64,000 nucleotides of DNA from Gentiana macrophylla (taxonomy: Eukaryota > Streptophyta > Magnoliopsida > Gentianales > Gentianaceae): assembly GCA_026214975.1 (NCBI GenBank), contig CM047808.1:10938267-11002266 (forward strand). Direction: 5' to 3'. The notes under the pieces were generated by a model. It made no database searches and was not told the origin of the DNA. It worked only from the letters and a program-made list of their open reading frames with translations. Shown here piece after piece: positions 36,760 through 47,839 of the stretch (position 1 is the stretch's first letter; the number at the start of each line of letters is the position of its first letter). A program made the translations under genes and the position numbers.

Positions 36760-38415
36760 TGATGAGAGTCAAATTGGCTATCATTTACTATGTAATTACA
36801 CCCCGTTTATACCTCATTTTATATGTTTTCGGAGACATTTGGTTGTATTTTGATGTATTTACATATTGGTTATCATTTCGAGACCTAGGACGTAAAGTCC
36901 GGGATTCTCGGTTTTTTTCGTGTATTTACTATACTCTCGGTCACCCTAGTGTCCTGTAGGAGTTACGTATGGTATTTGTTATGATTTTGTACAGGTATTA
37001 GGTGTTCGTGATGACCAGAATGTGAGATACGAGGACTGGAACGTGTGCCCGAAGCTTAAACATTCAAACGGATCAAAACTAGTTGGCACTACAACCATAC
37101 CTTCCATTGATCTGCTTCTTGATCCACCTTAGATGCATTTTATGGGCTGGACATCTTCATAAAAGTTGTATAAAATTTCATGAGCAATCCAACACATCTT
37201 GAATCACTCAAATCGGAGGTCTACACACAAAGTTATGGCCGATTTACTGAGGGTGTGTCAGCTAGGCGTGCGCCTGAGAAATTCCAGGCGCACGCCTGGC
37301 AGTTAAATTGGTCTAGAAAGTTTTAGTCCGTGTTTTCAGCATCCTAGGCGTACGCCTAGCGTTCAGAACTCATTAAACACTATAAATACCCTCATTTTGG
37401 ATCTAGATTGTTTCTCCTTCTTCCCCAACTCGTTTTTCATCATTTTTCTGCGTTTTTCTTAGCTTAGATTAGATTTATAGATATATTAGCTTAGTTTAGT
37501 TGTAGATCTTTGTAATCCGGAGGATCTCGGTGACAGCTTGACGCGTTATTGACGGGATTTCGCTCGGAGATTTGATTTTCTACGACATAATATATTTGGT
37601 ATTTTGTTTTCATTTCTTGTTCTTGCTTTTAATCTTGTTTATGTTAACTTTATGTTTGATTTCTTATTATTAGCTTAGTATAATGAGTAGCTAATTTCCC
37701 GATAGTCGAGTTATGGGGTAGCCTATGAAATTGAACCTTAGCTTGTTCTTGTGGCATTCTTGATGTTTGATTGTTGATTCTCCATGTTACTGTAGTTCTA
37801 GAACTTATTCTTATCATGTTTGTTAAATTGGCCATTTGATAATCGTATCACACGTATCGTCTTTACACATGTATTTTGCGGGAGGATACGGGAGCCGGGG
37901 TTCTAGGATCACCTTGTAAAACCGACTGAGTTGTTCATATTCGGTTTCGTGTGTGAGGTTTTGGATCGACTTGTCGAGAGTTTCATGAATCGTAGACCTT
38001 GTGAGGTCAGTTAAATCCGGTCAGCGGACTGTTGAACCTGACATAGGAGGGTAGATTATTGAAATAATGTCTATTCTCAGAGCCAGGAAACGACACCATG
38101 CTTGACATCGAGAAATTTTAGGTGAATCAAGAATACCTCGGGACTTAGCTAGGGTTTGTGAGTATTAGATTGGATCATAACTCGGCTATCTCTTTTATAT
38201 AGTTTTAAATCTTTCTTTTGTGTTTATTTAGTTAGTAGAACCGGTGATCTGACAAATCACCACGTTCAATATTTGTGTTGACCTAAACTAGGAACGAGAC
38301 CGACTTTGGTACTCGACCAAATTCTCTGTGGTCTACGACATTGACTCACCAATTCTAGGCTACAATTGACCCGGTACACTGCCGGTAAGATTGGACACTT
38401 AGAAAAGGCCGATCA
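36760..38415 (+). repeat. 3' LTR of the Gypsy-type derivative
   Basis: 1,656 bp, directly repeating 27562-29032. It has about 210 extra bp at 38178-38387, and one fewer AGGCG palindrome, as if two neighbouring repeats had recombined. Confidence 0.9.
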
Positions 38416-38420
38416 ATGTA

Positions 38421-38829
38421 CTGACACTCAAGATACGATTGTATGGATATTATTACAGCGATAGGATTCTATTTTCACGGTAACTGTTTCACATGAAAGG
38501 TAGTAGTCATTGATTTTGACTCTTCCGATGATTGGGGGTCACGGTGTGTTGCTAGACGTTATTCCATGATCGTTAGGTATGAAGGGCATTTTCGTAATTT
38601 GCACTTCATCTCTAAGGCCAACATATTCGGAAGCCTATCAGGTCACACACATAAGAACATCTAGCCGGATTAAAATGCGGTTATAGTGATAACCAAATAA
38701 GGAAAGTTTATCTCGACTATAAAGTGTTATAGTGGTAAATTAATATGGTGGTATTTATTTATTATGAATAAATATAATACAAGATATTAATTGTGTTAAT
38801 TAATTAAATATACATAATTTATGTATATG

Positions 38830-38896
<67 letters not shown>

Positions 38897-39631
38897 TCAC
38901 GTGTATTTTGCGAATTAATTAATCATAGCATTATATTAATTAAGAATATTCTGGATACCAATTTATTGGCTAAAGGTGGCGCCAAAATTAAGTGTATGAG
39001 ATACACTTGGATTGTACAATTTAATTAATAATATTATCATATATTAATATTAGATATTAATGACTATAGATTTGCACACATGTGTAAATTGATTTATGGT
39101 AATAAGATAAAAATATATTCAATATAAGATATTGTCAATATATATCTTGGAAATATATTTAATATAATATATTGAATATTAAATGAGATAAATTTAGAAT
39201 ATCTATTTTTCTTATTTTAATAGTAAAATGTTTTCTTCCTCTCTACTCTACTAGGTGGCGCCATATACACTATAAATATAGTGTGGGTGTCAAGCTCTTT
39301 TGTATCATCACAATTAGAAGAGTTCTAATTTACAAAATAAATTGAGAGCTTCTTAGAGAGAGAAAAGACCGGTCTAGCAACCGGATTTTTCTAGTAGCTA
39401 TGCAAGGAGGATTCTGGTGAGGTGCTCGTGTGGATATTGATAGAGGCCGGACATATGGACGGCTCATGCACTACTACTCTCCGTAGACGGTCAAAGCGTC
39501 GATCTTTTAGATCAAGCAAGATAACCACCGTCTACTAACTCAATATGTTTGTTGCTTAAACGAAGTCGATCTTGGGAAAAGAAAATCAAAATTTTGAATT
39601 CCGCTGCGTTCCCACGTTGATTTTCTAAAAG
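38421..39631 (+). mobile_element. Copia LTR fragment, right part (split)
   Basis: Continues the LTR of 27455-27561: GATACGATTGTATGGATATT, CATGAAAGGTAGTAGTCATT, the GGTGGCGCCA and TGGGTGTCAAGCTC stretches, and the end GAATTCCGCTGCGTT...GATTTTCTAA. It matches the reverse complement of the 15587 LTR with more divergence, plus a (TA)n expansion at about 38835-38894. The final bases of the LTR are altered and the sequence runs directly into a copia RT fragment at about 39632. Confidence 0.75.
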
Positions 39632-40632
39632 GATAATCTGGAGGCGTGAAGCCCTGTGGTTGCTTCATGAAAATAGTTTCATTAAGAGATCCATGGAGAA
39701 AAGCGTTCTGAATATCTAACTGTTTCATAGACCAATGGTTAGTGACAACAATATAAAGTAGTAATCGTATAGTACCAGGCTTGACCACCGGACTGAAGTG
39801 TCAAAATAATCAACCCCTTTAGTCTAGTGAAAGCCTTTGGTGACTAGGCGAGCTTTGTAGCTCTCTATTTGACCATCCGCATGGCGCTTAATGCGATAGA
39901 CCCATTTATTACCAACAATGTTCATATGAGGAGCATGTAGAACGTAGCATCACACCAGGGACGTGACTGGAAGGCTTCAGTGAAGGTTTTTGGTTCAACT
40001 GGATTTGCATCAGAGTGAAAGGATTTTGGTGGAGGATAGCAAATAAAGTCAAGGTGAAGTGCTTTGGGTTTGAGTGTATTAGTTCAAGAGCGGGTTGTAA
40101 TAGGATGAGGCAGATTGTCAGCAGGGGAGGTGGAATCAGCTTAAGAGTATGACGGTTCAGGGTCAGGAGTGGGAGAAGAAGTGTTAGGAGATGGTTGGGA
40201 GAGTGAGGCTGATGGTTGATGAAGCGATTCTAGGGAAGGGGAAGAATGTGAGACTTGAAGGAGCGAGGGTATGGAGATGGTGGAAGATCCGGGGGAGGTG
40301 GTGGATGATAAAGGTAGGGTGTAAAGGAAGGTGTCTTCAACAAAGACAATGTGGTGAGAGACATACCAGTGGTGAGGTCTAGGCACTTATATCCATGGTG
40401 ATAGGGGTTGTACCTAAGGAAGACGCATGTTTTTGAGTGGAAGTCCAATTTATGGGTGTTGTAGGGCAATGGTGAGGCCAACAAGCACATCCAAACATGT
40501 GTAGGAAGGAGTAATCAGGGAGGCAATGATAAAGGGTTTCATAAGGGGATTTGAAGTTAAGTGTATGGGTAAGAAGGCGATTGATAAGGTAAGTAGCAGT
40601 AATGAAGGCGTCTTCCAAGTAAGGTAGAGGGA
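39632..40632 (-). pseudogene. Copia fragment: integrase C-terminus, linker and RT start
   Basis: From right to left on the minus strand: EDAFITATYLINRLLTHTLN and FKSPYETLYHCLPDYSFLHM, KCLDLTTG, a Ser/Pro-rich linker, then IKRHADGQIESYKARLVTKG, DYFDTSVRW, MKQLDIQNAFLHGSLNETIF and QPQGFTPPDYPF. It stops there at the copia LTR fragment (39631) and on the right changes into NB-LRR sequence near 40632. There are several frameshifts. The rest of the element is not found left of 27455. Confidence 0.82.
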
Positions 40633-43148
40633 GATTTGGTTAAAAGTTATCAATTTGGTATACCAAATACATATGCCATTGATTCGTGTTTGGTAATTGT
40701 CCATCCATTATGGTATAATATGGTACGTCTTATGGAGGTCCTAAATGAATTTAAGGTTGTTAAGAGCAAGCTTAAAGAGATTGAAGGTAAAATGAAGCAT
40801 GATGGTGGAGTCCTCCATCTTTCAACGGTTGCTCTAAATAAAGTCCCAGATGATCCATGGGCTTTCAAGTTTCCATCAAGTGATGGTCGGTTTGGAGGGC
40901 GAGGTATACATAATAGTTGAAAATCTTATACGGGGATCTAGGTTTTTTGACATTGTCGCTATTGTTGGTATAGCTGGCCTAGGGAAGACTACAATGGCTA
41001 ACAAGGTTTACAACCCCCTGCCATTAGGCAGCATTTTCACGTGTTTGTTTATTTTATCGTTTCCCAAGTTCACAAGTCTAGAAGAATAATGCTTGATATT
41101 GTAGGTGATGTTAAGGGAAAGGATGACAAAATGTATGATATGAAGGAAGAAGAGTTAGCTGACATGCTATGCAAGTGTCTGAAAGGCAGAAGGTACTTTA
41201 TTATAATGGATGATATCTGGGATATTAAGGCCTGGGGTGAAGTTAAAAGATCACTTCCGAATGACCAAAATGGAAGTAAAGCCATTTTCACGACGCATGT
41301 ACATAATGTTGCTTTACAAGCCAAAAATGATTGTATCGTTCATCACCTACGTTTTTTGTCTGATGAAGAAAGTTGAGAGTCGTTACAAAAGAAGGCATTT
41401 TCTTCATAAGGTTGCCCACAAGATTTTTCAGACGTTAGGAAGATGATTGCAAAGAATTGTAAAGGCCTTCCTTTGACAATTGTTTTAATTGCAGGTCTGC
41501 TTGCTAGAACTGAAAAAATTCTAAGTTTGTGAAGTAAAATTTCTGAAACAACACGTTCTTATGTTTCTATGCAAGGTTGTATGGACGTGTTAGAATTAAG
41601 TTACCAGCATTTTCCAGAGCATCTGAAGCCATGCTTTCTCTATTTTGAAGCATTTCCTGAAGATGCATTAATTCATGTGAATAAGATGACGCTGCTATGG
41701 ATCGTTGAAGGATTTGTGTTGAATTCCAACAAGGAAAGTTTAGAAAATGTGGCAAAGGAGTACATATGTGATCTAGTTGATAGAAGCCTTGTGATTGCTA
41801 ACGAGAGAAGTTCCTATGGTGGGATCAAAAGTTACCGGATTCATGATCTAATGCATGATTTCTATCAAGGAAAGGCACGAGAGGAGAACTTATTCCAATT
41901 AATGAGTGGACATGAGGCTTCATTCCTCAAGTTTCACCGTACCTAATCCGTATCGTATTTATATGAACGGGAAATATCTCAGCGACGCTACAAAATATGT
42001 CCATATATACACTCTCTACTTGATAGGCGTAAAACTTATTATACTGACTAATGACTATCATTATGTTAGCAACTTGAAACTTGTTCAAGTATTGGATTTG
42101 GAGAGAGAATGGAATACTGATAAACGTTTTAGTGAGATAAATTCACTAGTTCATCTAAGATTTATGGCGGCTTCATTTCCATATAGAAGTAGGATCGCAG
42201 TTCCATCTTCTATATCCAATCTCTGGAATCTAGAAACCTGATTCTTACAGGAATCAAAATGAAAATGGAAGCATTACTTGAAACTATTTGGAACATGACA
42301 AGGCTTAAGCATGTGGATGTCGGTTGGTGCTTGCTAAGTGACTTGGGTGTCACAAAACGCGAATTAGCATACCCCTGGTTGGTTAACTTGGAAAGCTTTT
42401 CATCACCATGTATTTTCTCAACAAAATATTTATAAGACCTCTTACAAAGGTTTCCATTGCATCGAAAACTGAGTTTCCGTTATACTGATTAACTTAAAAG
42501 AATCGATGGATAGTTATTATTCTACGAGAAGAGACTATCGTGGTGAACTTGAGTCACATATAGGTTTTCATTTTCTAGAACTGGACACTCTTAGTAAACT
42601 CGAGTCATTGAAGGTTTCATGTAAGCGAGCAAAGCTACCTTTTATACCTTTTATCCGTTTTATGCAGATCTACCTAAAAGTCCAGAGCTGCCTTTTAACA
42701 TTCCTTCAACTCTTAAGAAACTATTGTTATTACGCTGCAACGTAGACCGGAGATATTTACCGGCGATCGGTAAAATGCCTTGTCTTGAGGTTCTAAAGCT
42801 ACTAGATGGTGCGTTTCTTGGGGTGAATGGGTCGTGAAAGATACAGGATTATTCCCTAAGCTTAAGTTCTTGAAACTGGAGATGTCGTATTTGCAGAAAT
42901 GGCTAGTGTTTGGCGAGGAGCCGTTTCCTAGGCTGGAAGTACTTATTGTGAATGGATGCTCTGGGCTGAATACGATACCATCCTGTTTTGGAGAAATGCC
43001 TACCTTGAAGAGAATTGAAGTTTATGCACCATCCAAAACTGCTGCTACTTCGGTTGTTGAAATACAGGAAAAGCAAAAAGATTTGGGAACCGAGGAGCTT
43101 CGAGTTATTGTTTCTGACAATATGTTGAGCAAGTATAATGAATACTAA
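40633..43148 (+). pseudogene. NB-LRR (R1-like) resistance gene, 5'-truncated and frameshifted
   Basis: Homologous to 45401-47839 throughout. Recognisable parts in order: GLGKTTMANKVYN (P-loop, about 40960-41010), RRYFIIMDDIWDIKAW (kinase 2), SKAIFTT (RNBS-B), ELSYQHFPEHLKPCFLYFEA and LLWIVEGFVLNSNKE (RNBS-D), YRIHDLMHDF (MHD region), then leucine-rich repeats to LPSCFGEMPTL-type sequence near the end. The frame changes at least four times (about 40900, 41080, 41380-41570, 41930, 42830), so no complete protein is possible. The N-terminal half present in the neighbour is missing, replaced by a copia fragment at about 40632. Confidence 0.88.
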
Positions 43149-43955
43149 ACCAAGGCTGTCAAATATCATGCAAGCATTTCTCTGTCCGTGTAATGTCCTG
43201 CGACCTGCGAGCATCTTTTGATTGATCGTCGAAAACGACTGGTAATTGCAAATAGATGATGCTGCATTGGCATGGATTAAAACATTTGAATATTTGATTG
43301 TTAAGAATTGGCATTTTTCTGCACATTTATTAATTTTCTCATCACATCGAATCGACATTTTAAAATCCATTACTGGATTTTCATTTTTTTTTTTGTATGA
43401 GGGGTTTACTGAGAAATGAGTTTTAAAAGGGCCCATTTTTTTATTATTATTATTTTTAGTGGCACTAGATTGTTTTTAAATGTCAAATTAAGCTAATTAT
43501 TAGGATGGTTGTACACTTCAAGGGCCTTCAACCCAAATCTAAAAGTAGAAGCTTTTTGTTAAATTTCTATGGGTAATAGCTTTCCATCAACACAATAACA
43601 CTTTTTCTACAACCCACCCGTTTTTTTTTTTTTCAATGGACGCCTCCAACACACAATTACCTACAATTTTATTAATAAAAAATGCATTCACCCTTTTTTC
43701 CAAATGGAGCCATTACGAGAAAAAACTTAAACTTCAGTCCATTTGCTCCACTCAATTTCGTTTGCCATCAACTTTGTGGCCCCAACATCAATTTTTCACC
43801 CCATTATTGGCCAAGGCCATTACGTCCGGTAAATGTTTTCGGAAGTCAAATTGGTGCAAGCAGTAATAACTTACAAGGTGCAGAAGGCCCATATCTCAAG
43901 CTCCCATCGGAAAAAAGAAAGATTGTACGGATTCTCGTGGGCAATCGCGAACAAG
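43149..43955 (+). other. Intergenic DNA and promoter side of the R1-type gene
   Basis: Includes T-rich stretches near 43388 and 43622. Short frames at 43636-43990 overlap the first codons of the next gene in other frames and show no family resemblance. The true transcription start is not visible. Confidence 0.45.
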
Positions 43956-45398
43956 ATGGACAAGTTTCGGAAGTGTTTGCGGTTTGTTAGTTGTTCAACG
44001 GTAAAGGAGAGGAAAGAAGTAAAGGAAGAGAAAGAAGAACGAGAGGAAGTTTTGGACTGGTTGGATTTGGAAGTTTTGGACTGGTTTGACTCTAAGTGTT
44101 TGGGAGTTTTGGAGCTCTCTTCACTTGAAGAGCTGCCTTTGATTTCAGAAGATTCCCCATGGGCTGATCAGATGGTGGAAAAGATTCAATCTTGTAAATC
44201 GGGCCTAAGATTCTTGAAGATGTTCTTCTGGTCTCTTTTGATGTTGGAGGATACTGATGATGTAGAAATCAGGCATATTTTAATACATGTAAACCGTACT
44301 CGTGAAGATATGTGGGGAATATCAACATATGAATTTTTTGGTTATTCAAGATATGGAATCGAAAGTAGGATTCTGGATCTGCAAGACAGAATACAGAATT
44401 GTAAGCAAAAATTTGAAGAATCGTGTGAACTTCTATTACGGTACTCATTGACATGCAATCCTCTTATGGACAGATTGACTGTGGAATTTTTGGATGCTAT
44501 TCTCCAGAACCTGAAGGATCTATACAAGTTCAAACCTGATGATGAAATTCTTTTGCTCAACAATCAAATCGCAACCCTCAAGAAGAAGGTAACATTGTTG
44601 CATAATCTCTTTAATCTTGCACCTGTGCAATGGAGAGATTTCATGGAAATGCGAGCGTTCAAGGTTGTTGTCCATGTTTTTGTTCAATATTCAGCAAGCC
44701 TAGTATTTCTGTATTGGGTGAAAGCAGCAGATGAAGAAATGGCAACACAACTGAAACTTTTGTTGTTTAATGTGTTGCAGAAGTACAGACCATGTGTCCC
44801 AGTCTTTAAGGCCGTTTACATTAGATTCTTAGAGGAACAGAGGTTGAGAAAATTAGACTCTCTTCTTTTGGGAAAGATTATTCAAGTCTTCCTTGACCTT
44901 CTCCTCGAGAATCTGGTGGATATTTTGGAGGACGATTTTCTAATTCTTCAAGAATCTCTAATGTTTCTTATATCTTTTTTAGCTCAACCACCTGATGAGC
45001 ATGAAGATTGGATGATGACAATAAACGCAGACATTGAGGTTCTTGTCAAAGATGATTTGTATCTTGTTCTCTCTGATGATGACATGAATGGTAATTTCTC
45101 CGAGGCAAACACTTGTTTAGGTGACTTTATGAGGAAGGTTGAACTAGTAAAGGGCAAGATTCAACAGGCTTATGGCCAAGTTCGGGGTTCATTTTCATAT
45201 GATTTCCCAAAGACCAACGGTCTAGGATTTTTTGACTTCCTCTTACAAAATCTTGGGTTCTTGAAGGAGAAGCTGAAAGGAGATCCCGATTTTATCCCTT
45301 TTGCAAAGCATTTAATTATCAAAATTGAGGAGGAACTAATGTCTTTGAGGCCTTATCTCGATGATCTTTTTGAATGGCAAAAGAGCAGAAAGAACTAA
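43956..45398 (+). CDS. R1-type NB-LRR resistance protein, N-terminal domain
   Basis: About 480 codons starting MDKFRKCLRFVSCSTVKERK. An upstream in-frame Met at 43833 exists, but MDKF fits the start of the compact domain better. Helical, Leu/Glu/Asp-rich, with repeats of the type LDAILQNLKDLYKFKPDDEI and QIATLKKKVTLLHNLF, as in the long N-terminal extension of Solanum R1 late-blight proteins. The end (EELMSLRPYLDDLFEW) resembles the coiled-coil start of Rx-type N-termini. The frame ends with TAA at 45396, while the NB-ARC part opens in another frame from 45374. A single-base frame change at about 45375-45396 therefore separates what should be one protein. These receptors act in the cytoplasm and nucleus against pathogens; the target is unknown. 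Confidence 0.75.
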   Translation: MDKFRKCLRFVSCSTVKERKEVKEEKEEREEVLDWLDLEVLDWFDSKCLGVLELSSLEELPLISEDSPWADQMVEKIQSCKSGLRFLKMFFWSLLMLEDTDDVEIRHILIHVNRTREDMWGISTYEFFGYSRYGIESRILDLQDRIQNCKQKFEESCELLLRYSLTCNPLMDRLTVEFLDAILQNLKDLYKFKPDDEILLLNNQIATLKKKVTLLHNLFNLAPVQWRDFMEMRAFKVVVHVFVQYSASLVFLYWVKAADEEMATQLKLLLFNVLQKYRPCVPVFKAVYIRFLEEQRLRKLDSLLLGKIIQVFLDLLLENLVDILEDDFLILQESLMFLISFLAQPPDEHEDWMMTINADIEVLVKDDLYLVLSDDDMNGNFSEANTCLGDFMRKVELVKGKIQQAYGQVRGSFSYDFPKTNGLGFFDFLLQNLGFLKEKLKGDPDFIPFAKHLIIKIEEELMSLRPYLDDLFEWQKSRKN

Positions 45399-47467
45399 AG
45401 GATATTTGGTTAAAAGTTATCAATTTGGCATACCAAACAGAGTATGCCATCAATTCGTGTTCGGTAACTGTCCATCCATTATGGTATAATATAACACGTC
45501 TTATGGAGGTCCAAGACGAAATTAAGGATGTTAACATCAAGCTTAAGAAGTTTCAAGGTAGAAAGACGCATGATGCTGCAATCCTCCATTGTTCAGCCGT
45601 TGCTTCAAATAGAGCTCCAGAAGGTCCCCGGGCTTCAGGTTTCAATGAAGTGATGGTGGGTTTGGAGGAGGAAGTAGACATAATAGTTGGAAATCTTATA
45701 AATGGATCTAAGTTTCTTGACATTGTTGCTATTGTTGGTATGCCTGGCCTAGGGAAGACTACCATGGCTAACAAGGTTTACAATGCCCCTGCCGTTAGGA
45801 ATCACTTTCACGTGTTTGCTTATTGTATTGTTTCCCAAGTTTACAGTACTAGAATGATATTGCTTGACATTCTTGGTCATATTAAGGGAAAGGATGACAA
45901 AATGTTTGATAAGAAGGAAGAAGAGTTAGCTGACATGCTCCGTAAGTGTCTCTTAGGCAAAAGGTACCTAATTATAATGGATGATGTTTGGGACGTTAAG
46001 GCCTGGAATGAAGTTAAAAACTCACTTCCGAATAACCAAAATGGAAGTAAAGTTATATTCACAACACGTATTCATAATGTTGCTTTACAAGCCAAAAAAG
46101 ATTGTATCCTTCATCATCTACGTTTTCTGTCTGAGGAAGAAAGTTGGGAATTGTTGCAAAAGAAGACATTTAGTGGAGAAGGTTGCCCACCAACTTTTTT
46201 AGAGGTTGGGAAGATGATTGCAAAGAATTGCAAAGGCCTTGCTTTGACAATTGTTTTAATTGCGGGTCTTCTTAGAACGGAAATAAGTCTAAGTTGGTGG
46301 AATAAAATTTGTGAAGCAGTAGGTTCCTTTGTTTTGTCGGAAGATTGTATGAGCGTGTTAGAATTAAGTTACCAACATTTACCAGAGCATTTGAAGCCAT
46401 GCTTTCTCTATTTTGGAGCATTTGTAGAAGATGAATTAATTCGTGTGAATAAATTGACATTGCTATGGATCGCTGAGGGATTTGTGCAGAATTCCAATAG
46501 GGTAAACTTGAAAAATGTGGCGAAAGAGTACTTAAGTGATCTAGTTGATAGAAGCCTTGTGATTGCTAATGGGAGAAGTTCATACGGTCGGATAAAAAGC
46601 TGTCGGATTCATGATCTAGTGCATGAATTCTGTCAAAGAAAGGCTCGAGAGGAGAACATTTTCCAACTAATGGTCAATAATGAGGCTTCTAATTCATCAA
46701 GTTCCACTTTATGTAATCCATATCGTGTTTGCATCCATATGAAAGGGAAATATGTCAGTGATGCTACAGATATAAGTCCAAATATCCACTCTCGCTCTTT
46801 AATCAGAAATGGGAAATTAAATCGTCATGACCGTTATGATCTTAGCAACTTGAAACTTGTTCAAGTGATGGATATAAAAGAGTTAGATTGCGATGATAGT
46901 TTTATAAGAGAGATGCATTCAGTAGTTCATCTGAGATTTATGTCGATTTATTTTTCATGGTCAGAGTCCCCTACACGTGGTTTTTCTAAAATTACTGTAA
47001 ACGATCTCATATCCAATAGCTGGAATCTGGAAATTCTGATTCTTAGGGGATCCGATTTTGGTAATTTGCCCGAAGCTTTCTGGAACTTGACAAGGCTTAG
47101 GCATGTATGTGTCGATCGGTGTTCCCTAAGTAATTTGGGTGTCAAAAAACGTGAAGCATACCCCCATTCCCACCCCCAAATGGCTAACTTGGAAAGCTTT
47201 TCATCATTACTCGTCTCCTCAACAGAAGATTTAGAAGTCCTTCTACAAAGGTCGCCTTCTCTTCGAAAACTGAGCTTCCTTTGCAGCAACGATTGTAGAC
47301 TGAGTATACATTTTCCGAAACTGGACTCTCTTAGTAAACTTGAGTCGCTGAATGTTAGCTGTGTGGGAGAGGCATGTTTACGATCATTTAACTTTCTTTC
47401 AAGTCTTAAGAAACTATCGTTATCATGGTGCTATTTAGACTGGAGATATTTATCATTGATTAGTTAA
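45374..47467 (+). CDS. R1-type NB-LRR resistance protein, NB-ARC and LRR part
   Basis: 697 codons. Residues about 11-60 are the end of the coiled-coil region (DIWLKVINLAYQTEYAINS). NB-ARC follows: P-loop VGMPGLGKTTMANKVYN (121-137), RNBS-A CIVSQVYSTR, kinase 2 KRYLIIMDDVW (196-206), RNBS-B GSKVIFTTR, GLPL-type CKGLALTIVLIAGLL, RNBS-D HLKPCFLYFGAF, and CRIHDLVHEF (MHD region, 410-419). Leucine-rich repeats run from about 460 on. The ATP-binding residues Lys and Asp-Asp are intact. The Met at 45374 is an internal codon in the frame after the shift. The frame ends at TAA 47465-47467, where the sister pseudogene has AAA, so this is a nonsense change that removes the last ~123 residues of the LRR. 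Confidence 0.85.
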   Translation: MAKEQKELKDIWLKVINLAYQTEYAINSCSVTVHPLWYNITRLMEVQDEIKDVNIKLKKFQGRKTHDAAILHCSAVASNRAPEGPRASGFNEVMVGLEEEVDIIVGNLINGSKFLDIVAIVGMPGLGKTTMANKVYNAPAVRNHFHVFAYCIVSQVYSTRMILLDILGHIKGKDDKMFDKKEEELADMLRKCLLGKRYLIIMDDVWDVKAWNEVKNSLPNNQNGSKVIFTTRIHNVALQAKKDCILHHLRFLSEEESWELLQKKTFSGEGCPPTFLEVGKMIAKNCKGLALTIVLIAGLLRTEISLSWWNKICEAVGSFVLSEDCMSVLELSYQHLPEHLKPCFLYFGAFVEDELIRVNKLTLLWIAEGFVQNSNRVNLKNVAKEYLSDLVDRSLVIANGRSSYGRIKSCRIHDLVHEFCQRKAREENIFQLMVNNEASNSSSSTLCNPYRVCIHMKGKYVSDATDISPNIHSRSLIRNGKLNRHDRYDLSNLKLVQVMDIKELDCDDSFIREMHSVVHLRFMSIYFSWSESPTRGFSKITVNDLISNSWNLEILILRGSDFGNLPEAFWNLTRLRHVCVDRCSLSNLGVKKREAYPHSHPQMANLESFSSLLVSSTEDLEVLLQRSPSLRKLSFLCSNDCRLSIHFPKLDSLSKLESLNVSCVGEACLRSFNFLSSLKKLSLSWCYLDWRYLSLIS

Positions 47468-47839
47468 ATGCCATGTCTTGAGGTTTTGAAGCTACTAGAG
47501 GAATCCTTTGCTGGGCCTAAGTGGGACATGGAAGATACAGAATTCCCAAAGCTTAAGTTTTTGAAACTGCGGTTTTTAGATTTGGCTGAATGGATTGCGT
47601 ATGTAGAGTCTTTTCCTAGCCTGGAAGTACTTATCGTGGATCGTTGCGATGAGCTGAATAGAATACCACCCTGTTTTGGAGAAATGCTAACCTTGAAGAG
47701 GATTAAAGTTTATGATGGATCACATGGAGCTGTTGCTTCTTCAGTTGTTGAAATACAGGAATCGCAAAAAGACTTTGGAAATGAGGAGCTTCAAGTTATT
47801 CTTCAGAGGCCGTGGGATTTATATCCCCTTTCAGAATAG
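47468..47839 (+). pseudogene. R1-type NB-LRR C-terminal LRR tail after a nonsense codon
   Basis: In the same frame as the preceding part: MPCLEVLKLLEESFAG, FPSLEVLIVDRCDELNRIPP, CFGEMLTLKRIKVYDGSH, ending WDLYPLSE with a stop at about 47839. It is the natural C-terminus of the LRR, cut off by TAA at 47465. The homologous tail in the neighbouring pseudogene is at about 42777-43148. Confidence 0.8.

Larger units (their letters stand above)
27562..38415 (+). mobile_element. Gypsy-type large retrotransposon derivative, target duplication ATGTA
   Basis: LTRs at 27562-29032 and 36760-38415, termini TGAT...ATCA, flanked by ATGTA (27557-27561 and 38416-38420). The primer site TGGCGCCGTTGCCGGGGA (29040-29057) is the Asp-tRNA type typical of the Athila/Tat Gypsy branch, and a G-rich polypurine tract precedes the 3' LTR. 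Apart from a short gag-like frame the interior lacks protease, RT and integrase, so this is a non-autonomous derivative. A complete copia element (30028-34952) is inserted in it. Without that insertion it is about 5.9 kb. Confidence 0.9.

Noticed and set aside
40191..40382. Plus-strand Gly/Arg-rich frame
   Set aside because: Antisense to the Ser/Pro-rich copia linker.
45374..45398. A small intron explaining the frame break in the R1-type gene
   Set aside because: No GT...AG pair of workable size lies around 45375-45400; a one-base indel or sequencing error is simpler.
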